From: Geodermatophilaceae bacterium
Lineage (GTDB): Bacteria; Actinomycetota; Actinomycetes; Mycobacteriales; Geodermatophilaceae
DNA: 17,036 nucleotides
Direction of reading: 5' to 3'
NCBI GenBank assembly: GCA_013812385.1
Contig: JACCTM010000057.1
Coordinates: forward strand, 1-17,036
The translations under genes and the position numbers were made by a program. Positions 13,610-17,036 of this stretch are shown here, piece by piece (the first letter of the stretch is position 1; each line of letters opens with the position of its first letter). The notes below the pieces were generated by a model that did no database searches, was not told the DNA's origin, and saw only the letters and a list, made by a program, of their open reading frames with translations.

Positions 13610-14569
13610 GTGTCCGAGGGTCGTCGTGGAGTGCTGTTCGGCGTCGCGGCGTACGGACTCTGGGGCCTGTTCCCGCTCTATTGGCCCTTGCTCAAGCCGG
13701 CCAGTCCGCAAGAGATCCTGGCCCACCGCTTCCTCTGGTCCCTGGTCTTCGTCAGCGTCCTGATCGCTGTCGCAGGCAACTGGGCGAAGGTTCGTGCGGT
13801 CTTCCGCAGCCGTCGTACGACACTCATCCTTGCTGCTGCGGCATTCCTCATCGCGGCGAACTGGTTCACCTACATCTACGGGGTGAACAACGGGTTCGTG
13901 GTGGAGACCTCGCTGGGCTATTTCATCAACCCGCTGGTCAGCGTCGTCCTGGGCATGCTCTTCTTCCGGGAGCGGCTGCGTCCTGGGCAATGGGTCGCGG
14001 TGGCACTGGCCACGATTGCCGTGGTCGTACTCACCGTCGATTACGGCCGGTTGCCGTACCTCGCTCTGGTTCTCGCCTTCTCGTTCGGCTTCTACGGGCT
14101 GCTCAAGAAGTTGGCGCCGGTCGAATCGGCGGTGGGGCTGACCGTCGAGAGCGGGGTCCTGGTCCTGCCGGCGATCGCGCTCCTTGCCGTCCTGGCGGCC
14201 CGAAGTGAGCTGGCTTTCGGTCAGGTGAGCGTCGGCAACACCGCATTGTTGATCAGCGCCGGGGTGGCGACCGCCGTACCGCTGCTGTTCTTCGCCTCCG
14301 CTGCCCGGCGGGTGTCGCTGAGCACGCTCGGGATCCTGCAATATCTGGCTCCCACACTGCAATTGATCTTCGGGCTCACGGTATTCGGCGAGCCGATGCC
14401 GCCGGTCCGACTGATCGGCTTCTCCTTGGTCTGGCTGGCTCTGGTCATCTTCTCGGTGGACGGACTGTGGGCACGACGGCCCTCGCCCATCCCGGAGCAG
14501 CCGATCCCGGGTCTGTCCGGCGTGCCGCAGGATGTTCCCGCCGCACCGCGGGTTAGTCTGCGTCCATAG
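13610..14569 (+). CDS. rarD: EamA-family permease, RarD type
   Basis: The 319-residue protein is a ten-helix drug/metabolite transporter of the RarD subfamily. The N-terminus GVLFGVAAYGLWGLFPLYWPLLKPASPQEILAHRFLWSL is the RarD signature region (GxxxYxxWGxxPxYW...EILxHRxxWS). NWFTYIYGVNNGFVVETSLGYFINPLVSVVLG and LGILQYLAPTLQLIFGLTVFGEP are the matching central and late motifs. RarD is named from chloramphenicol sensitivity; the true substrate is unknown. It acts in the plasma membrane. The C-terminus from about 290 is a Pro-rich cytoplasmic tail. The GTG 13610 start lies 10 bp after the preceding gene, with no Shine-Dalgarno. Confidence 0.9.
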   Translation: MSEGRRGVLFGVAAYGLWGLFPLYWPLLKPASPQEILAHRFLWSLVFVSVLIAVAGNWAKVRAVFRSRRTTLILAAAAFLIAANWFTYIYGVNNGFVVETSLGYFINPLVSVVLGMLFFRERLRPGQWVAVALATIAVVVLTVDYGRLPYLALVLAFSFGFYGLLKKLAPVESAVGLTVESGVLVLPAIALLAVLAARSELAFGQVSVGNTALLISAGVATAVPLLFFASAARRVSLSTLGILQYLAPTLQLIFGLTVFGEPMPPVRLIGFSLVWLALVIFSVDGLWARRPSPIPEQPIPGLSGVPQDVPAAPRVSLRP

Positions 14570-14630
14570 TCGAATGCCACGCTTGTGATTCCATCGTGAC
14601 GAGCTGTCAGGGAAGGCCTTTTCGCACCCC

Positions 14631-14966
14631 ATGAAGTCGAGTTCTGCACGCGGACAGCGCCTGGATGAGGCGCCCTCCGATCAGCTCGCCGACGCCGGAT
14701 ACGAGACCGACGGGCTACCCCGACGGGATCGTGAGATTCTCGGATTCGAACGGCAGTGGTGGAAATATGCCGGCGCCAAGGAGCAGGCCATCCGGGAACT
14801 CTTCGACATGTCGGCGACTCGGTACTACCAGGTACTCAACGGGTTGATCGACCGCCCGGAGGCGCTGGCCTTTGATCCGATGCTGGTCAAGCGGCTGCGG
14901 CGGCTGCGAGCCAGCCGGCAGCGACAGCGTTCGGCGCGCCGATTGGGCATCGACCTGGAGCGCTGA
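14631..14966 (+). CDS. DUF3263 protein, Rv0430-like
   Basis: The 111-residue protein contains the DUF3263 block at about 29-105: LPRRDREILGFERQWWKYAG, AKEQAIRELFDMSATRYYQVL, NGLIDRPEALAFDPMLVKRL, RRLRASRQRQRSARRLG. The pattern, an E-x-x-W-W helix followed by a helix-turn-helix-like SATRYYQVLN and a basic C-terminus, suggests a small DNA-binding protein. It is highly conserved in actinobacteria and its function is not established. It precedes the LytR_C gene by 76 bp, the order of M. tuberculosis Rv0430-Rv0431. ATG 14631 is the only sensible start; GGAAGG is 14 nt upstream, rather far. Confidence 0.9.
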   Translation: MKSSSARGQRLDEAPSDQLADAGYETDGLPRRDREILGFERQWWKYAGAKEQAIRELFDMSATRYYQVLNGLIDRPEALAFDPMLVKRLRRLRASRQRQRSARRLGIDLER

Positions 14967-14999
14967 AACGCCCTTTGAATTCGTGGGACAGCGTCCGCT

Positions 15000-15039
15000 G
15001 AGCCGGGTGGAAGCTTTGTCGGCTCGCTAAGCTGAGCCG
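15000..15039 (+). promoter_or_regulatory. Competing hairpins just upstream of the VirR-like gene
   Basis: CGGCTC at 15020-15025 can pair with GAGCCG upstream (15000-15005, 14-nt loop) or with GAGCCG downstream (15034-15039, 8-nt loop). The two GAGCCG copies lie in a 9-bp direct repeat GCTGAGCCG (14997-15005 and 15031-15039). The downstream hairpin ends 3 nt before the ATG at 15043 and would mask the start. A TAAGCT at 15028-15033 could instead be a -10, in which case this would be DNA-level structure. Function is inferred. Confidence 0.3.
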
Positions 15040-15042
15040 CAA

Positions 15043-15696
15043 ATGGGAAGGCACAGCGCCGAAGCGCCCCCGACTCCCTCAGGCGATGATCCTGACGGCC
15101 AAGCCGCCGACGCCGAGGGATACGAGCACTTCCCGGTCGCTCGAGGTGTCGCGTCGGCTCGAGCCGGCTCCCGCCATCGAGTCGGTTTCGCAGTCGGACT
15201 CGTCGTCCTCGGCGTGATCCTCCTGGCGTTCGGGTTGATCACCCTGATCTCAGATGTCGACCCGCAGACCACCGCGGGCCAGGACAACAGCGTGACAGCG
15301 ACCACGGCCGCTGCCTCGAGCCCGGGTCCGTCGTTGCAACCCACACCGGCGCCATCGGCCACGCCGGAGCCCCCAGCTCAGACCTCGGCGGCACCTCCAT
15401 CGCAAGAGGTCATGCCGGTCACCGTGCTGAACAACAGCGCGTTGACCGGGCTCGCGTCCCGAGTGGCCGGCGAACTCGAGGCCGGTGGCTGGCCGATAGC
15501 CGAGTTGCTGAACTATTCCGAAACCCAGGTGCCAGTCACCACCGTCTTCTTCACTCCTGGAGAGCCGATGGAGATGGCGGCGGCGCAGGCGTTGGCGGCT
15601 CAGTTCCCGGAAATTATCGGGGGAGCCAAACCGCGATTCAACGGCCTCGACGGTTCCGGGCTCACGGTGGCCGCCGTCGGGGATTGGGTCCCCTAG
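15043..15696 (+). CDS. LytR_C-domain membrane protein, VirR (Rv0431)-like
   Basis: The 217-residue protein has a cytoplasmic tail (1-46), one membrane helix at 47-69 (VGFAVGLVVLGVILLAFGLITLI), a Thr/Ser/Pro-rich extracellular linker (about 75-120) and a LytR C-terminal domain (about 123-217) that begins PVTVLNNSALTGLASRVAGEL. This is the architecture of M. tuberculosis VirR, which affects envelope integrity and vesicle release and cooperates with LCP ligases that attach polymers to peptidoglycan. The same role here is inferred from architecture and from the DUF3263 gene before it. The start ATG has no clear Shine-Dalgarno and lies beside a hairpin. The stop TAG at 15694 is 95 bp before the next gene. 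Confidence 0.87.
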   Translation: MGRHSAEAPPTPSGDDPDGQAADAEGYEHFPVARGVASARAGSRHRVGFAVGLVVLGVILLAFGLITLISDVDPQTTAGQDNSVTATTAAASSPGPSLQPTPAPSATPEPPAQTSAAPPSQEVMPVTVLNNSALTGLASRVAGELEAGGWPIAELLNYSETQVPVTTVFFTPGEPMEMAAAQALAAQFPEIIGGAKPRFNGLDGSGLTVAAVGDWVP

Positions 15697-15712
15697 CCGG
15701 GTCGTCGGTGTG

Positions 15713-15758
15713 CCGTAGCGGCGCGTACGCAGATCTGCGTATCTCCGAACAGCTACGG
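15713..15758. promoter_or_regulatory. Nested inverted repeats between the VirR-like gene and the S15 hydrolase
   Basis: A perfect 16-bp palindrome TACGCAGATCTGCGTA (15726-15741) is enclosed by perfect 7-bp arms CCGTAGC (15713-15719) and GCTACGG (15752-15758). It lies in the 95-bp gap, 34 bp before the hydrolase ATG. It could be a dimeric repressor site for the hydrolase or a terminator for the upstream gene; no T-run follows. Symmetry is seen; the role is inferred. Confidence 0.5.
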
Positions 15759-15791
15759 AACTAACCGTGCTCGGCCGCTCGTTGCAGGACC

Positions 15792-17036
15792 ATGCCGCCC
15801 AGATCCCAGCCACTGCTCGATTCTGGGATCACCGGATCGGCGCGCCACCTCCTCGCCCTCCCGCTCCTGCTCCTCATCGCCATGTCGGGACAGGTCGTTG
15901 CGGCCAGCTCTTCCGCCGCAGCCGACGACATCGGCATCGAGACCTTGACCGTCCGTGCCGACGGTGCCGAGGACATCGATCTCGACACCAGCTTGTACCT
16001 CCCCGCCGCCACCCAGGACACGCCGGCGCCGGCGGTGATCGTCGGACACGGCTTCGGCGGGTCCAAGGACAGCGTCGAGACCGAGGCGCTGGCGCTGGCC
16101 GAGGACGGCTACGTCGTGCTCACCTACTCCGCCCGTGGGCACGGGGCCAGCGGTGGGCTGATCGGGCTCAATGATCCCGAGTTCGAGATCGCCGACCTGT
16201 CGGGAATGATCGATACGCTCGCTGAGCGCAGTGAGGTGGCAACCGACTCCGACGGCGATCCGGTGGTCGGAGTCACCGGCGCTTCCTACGGTGGAGCCCT
16301 GTCCCTGTTGGGCGCTGCCTACGACGACCGGATCGACGCGATCGTTCCGCAGATCACCTGGAACTCGCTGACCCGCTCGCTGTTTCCGGATCAGGTCGGC
16401 GCTCCCGAGGCGGACGCGTTCGCCGGAGCCCCGGCGCCGGGCCAGGACGGCGTCTTCAAGAAGCTGTGGGCCGGACTGTTCTTCAGCTCGGCGTCCGGGT
16501 TAGGCGGTGGCGACCCCGGTGAGGATCGGGCCGACGAGCCGGCACCGGGGACACTGGGCGTCACCGACCTCACCTGCGGCCGGTTCCGTGCTCAGGTGTG
16601 CCAGGCCTACCAAGAGGCAGCCGTCACGGGCCGGCTCACACCGGAGATAGCCGACATCCTCGACCGGGTCAGCCCCGCCGGCGTGCTCGACCGGATCGAC
16701 GCTCCCACGATGCTGATCCAGGGACTGTCGGACAGCCTCTTCCCGCTCAGCGAGGCCGATGCCAACGCTCGCGGAATCGCCGAGAACGGCACCCCGGTCA
16801 AGATGGTCTGGTACCGCGGCGGACACGACGGCGGGACTGATCAGGACGACGTCGTACGGCTGCGCGCGCTGACCGTTGCCTGGTTCGACCACTACCTCAA
16901 GAGAACCGGCCCGGATCCGGGCACCAGCTTCGAATTCCCCGAACCGAATGCCCTGGCTGCTGGTCTCTCGGCCTCCGGTGACGCGGACGAGCGGATCAGC
17001 ACGGCGCCGGCCTACCCCGGGCTGGCTGCCACGGAC
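15792..17036 (+). CDS. Secreted alpha/beta-hydrolase, S15/CocE (X-Pro dipeptidyl-peptidase) type, 3' truncated
   Basis: An open frame of 415 codons runs from ATG 15792 to the window end without a stop. A basic/hydrophobic signal peptide (RHLLALPLLLLIAMSGQVVA, about 18-37) precedes an alpha/beta-hydrolase of the S15 family: VIVGHGFGGSKDS (oxyanion), YVVLTYSARGHGASGG, nucleophile Ser165 in TGASYGGALS (the GxSYxG motif of S15/CocE), Asp in LIQGLSDSLFPL (about 310) and His in WYRGGHDGG (about 344). Family members cleave X-Pro dipeptides or acyl esters; the substrate here cannot be told. A C-terminal jelly-roll would be expected beyond the window. The start is the first Met in frame; the AGGA before it is unusually close (2 nt). 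Confidence 0.82.
   Translation, partial: MPPRSQPLLDSGITGSARHLLALPLLLLIAMSGQVVAASSSAAADDIGIETLTVRADGAEDIDLDTSLYLPAATQDTPAPAVIVGHGFGGSKDSVETEALALAEDGYVVLTYSARGHGASGGLIGLNDPEFEIADLSGMIDTLAERSEVATDSDGDPVVGVTGASYGGALSLLGAAYDDRIDAIVPQITWNSLTRSLFPDQVGAPEADAFAGAPAPGQDGVFKKLWAGLFFSSASGLGGGDPGEDRADEPAPGTLGVTDLTCGRFRAQVCQAYQEAAVTGRLTPEIADILDRVSPAGVLDRIDAPTMLIQGLSDSLFPLSEADANARGIAENGTPVKMVWYRGGHDGGTDQDDVVRLRALTVAWFDHYLKRTGPDPGTSFEFPEPNALAAGLSASGDADERISTAPAYPGLAATD

Noticed and set aside
13574..14632. 352-codon minus-strand open frame opposite rarD
   Set aside because: Its composition (Gln/Asp/Arg-rich, no hydrophobic helices) is the mirror of a ten-helix membrane protein, so it is a shadow.
1..17036. 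CRISPR arrays, tRNA/rRNA genes, insertion sequences, phage or defence genes
   Set aside because: No spaced repeat array, transposase, integrase, tRNA cloverleaf or defence-type domain was seen on either strand; the repeats found are short and isolated.

Overview
This is a high-GC window that reads as an actinobacterial chromosome, most likely Propionibacteriales such as a Propionibacteriaceae/Microlunatus-type lineage. The lineage is inferred. What is seen is strong G/C at third codon positions, GTGA/ATGA translational overlaps, GTG starts, probable leaderless starts, and the actinobacterial pair DUF3263 + VirR/LytR_C. The whole window is ordinary chromosome: I see no tRNA, rRNA, IS element, phage gene or CRISPR array, and no gene-free stretch longer than about 160 bp.

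Layout. (1) 1-1579: end of a histidine-degradation (hut) operon, the 3' end of urocanate hydratase overlapping formimidoylglutamate deiminase HutF. (2) 1661-2508, minus strand: a small ArsR-regulated operon (monooxygenase-like gene, ArsR repressor, glyoxalase-like VOC gene). Its promoter carries a perfect palindromic operator, but both enzyme genes appear to have lost internal segments. (3) 2664-5520, plus strand: a tight three-gene operon of a membrane-anchored LolA/RseB-like protein, an ABC ATPase and an ABC-2-type permease. It ends in a hairpin shared with the convergent gene. (4) 5528-7172, minus strand: a CmoM-like SAM methyltransferase followed by a membrane-anchored lipase. (5) 7242-8159: a lipoprotein of unknown function. 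(6) 8163-13161: a protocatechuate branch of the beta-ketoadipate pathway, pobA transcribed divergently from pcaH-pcaG-pcaB-pcaD-pcaC. These genes convert 4-hydroxybenzoate to protocatechuate and then to beta-ketoadipate. The ring-cleavage genes are complete, but no regulator, no transporter and no pcaIJF genes lie in the window. (7) 13158-13599: a proline-rich membrane-protein gene broken by two frameshifts, one of them explained by an 8-bp tandem duplication. (8) 13610-14569: a RarD-type permease. (9) 14631-15696: DUF3263 and a VirR-like LytR_C protein, the same order as M. tuberculosis Rv0430-Rv0431. (10) 15792-end: a secreted S15/CocE-type hydrolase cut by the window edge.

The most notable observations are the damaged ArsR operon with its operator sitting between -35 and -10 of a probably leaderless promoter, the 8-bp duplication that breaks the gene after pcaC, the LolA-like/ABC exporter operon in what should be a monoderm, the unfused but overlapping pcaD/pcaC pair, the nested inverted repeats before the S15 hydrolase, and competing hairpins before the VirR-like gene. 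None of these is clearly a wholly new system; the LolA-like/ABC operon is the best candidate for uncharacterised biology.
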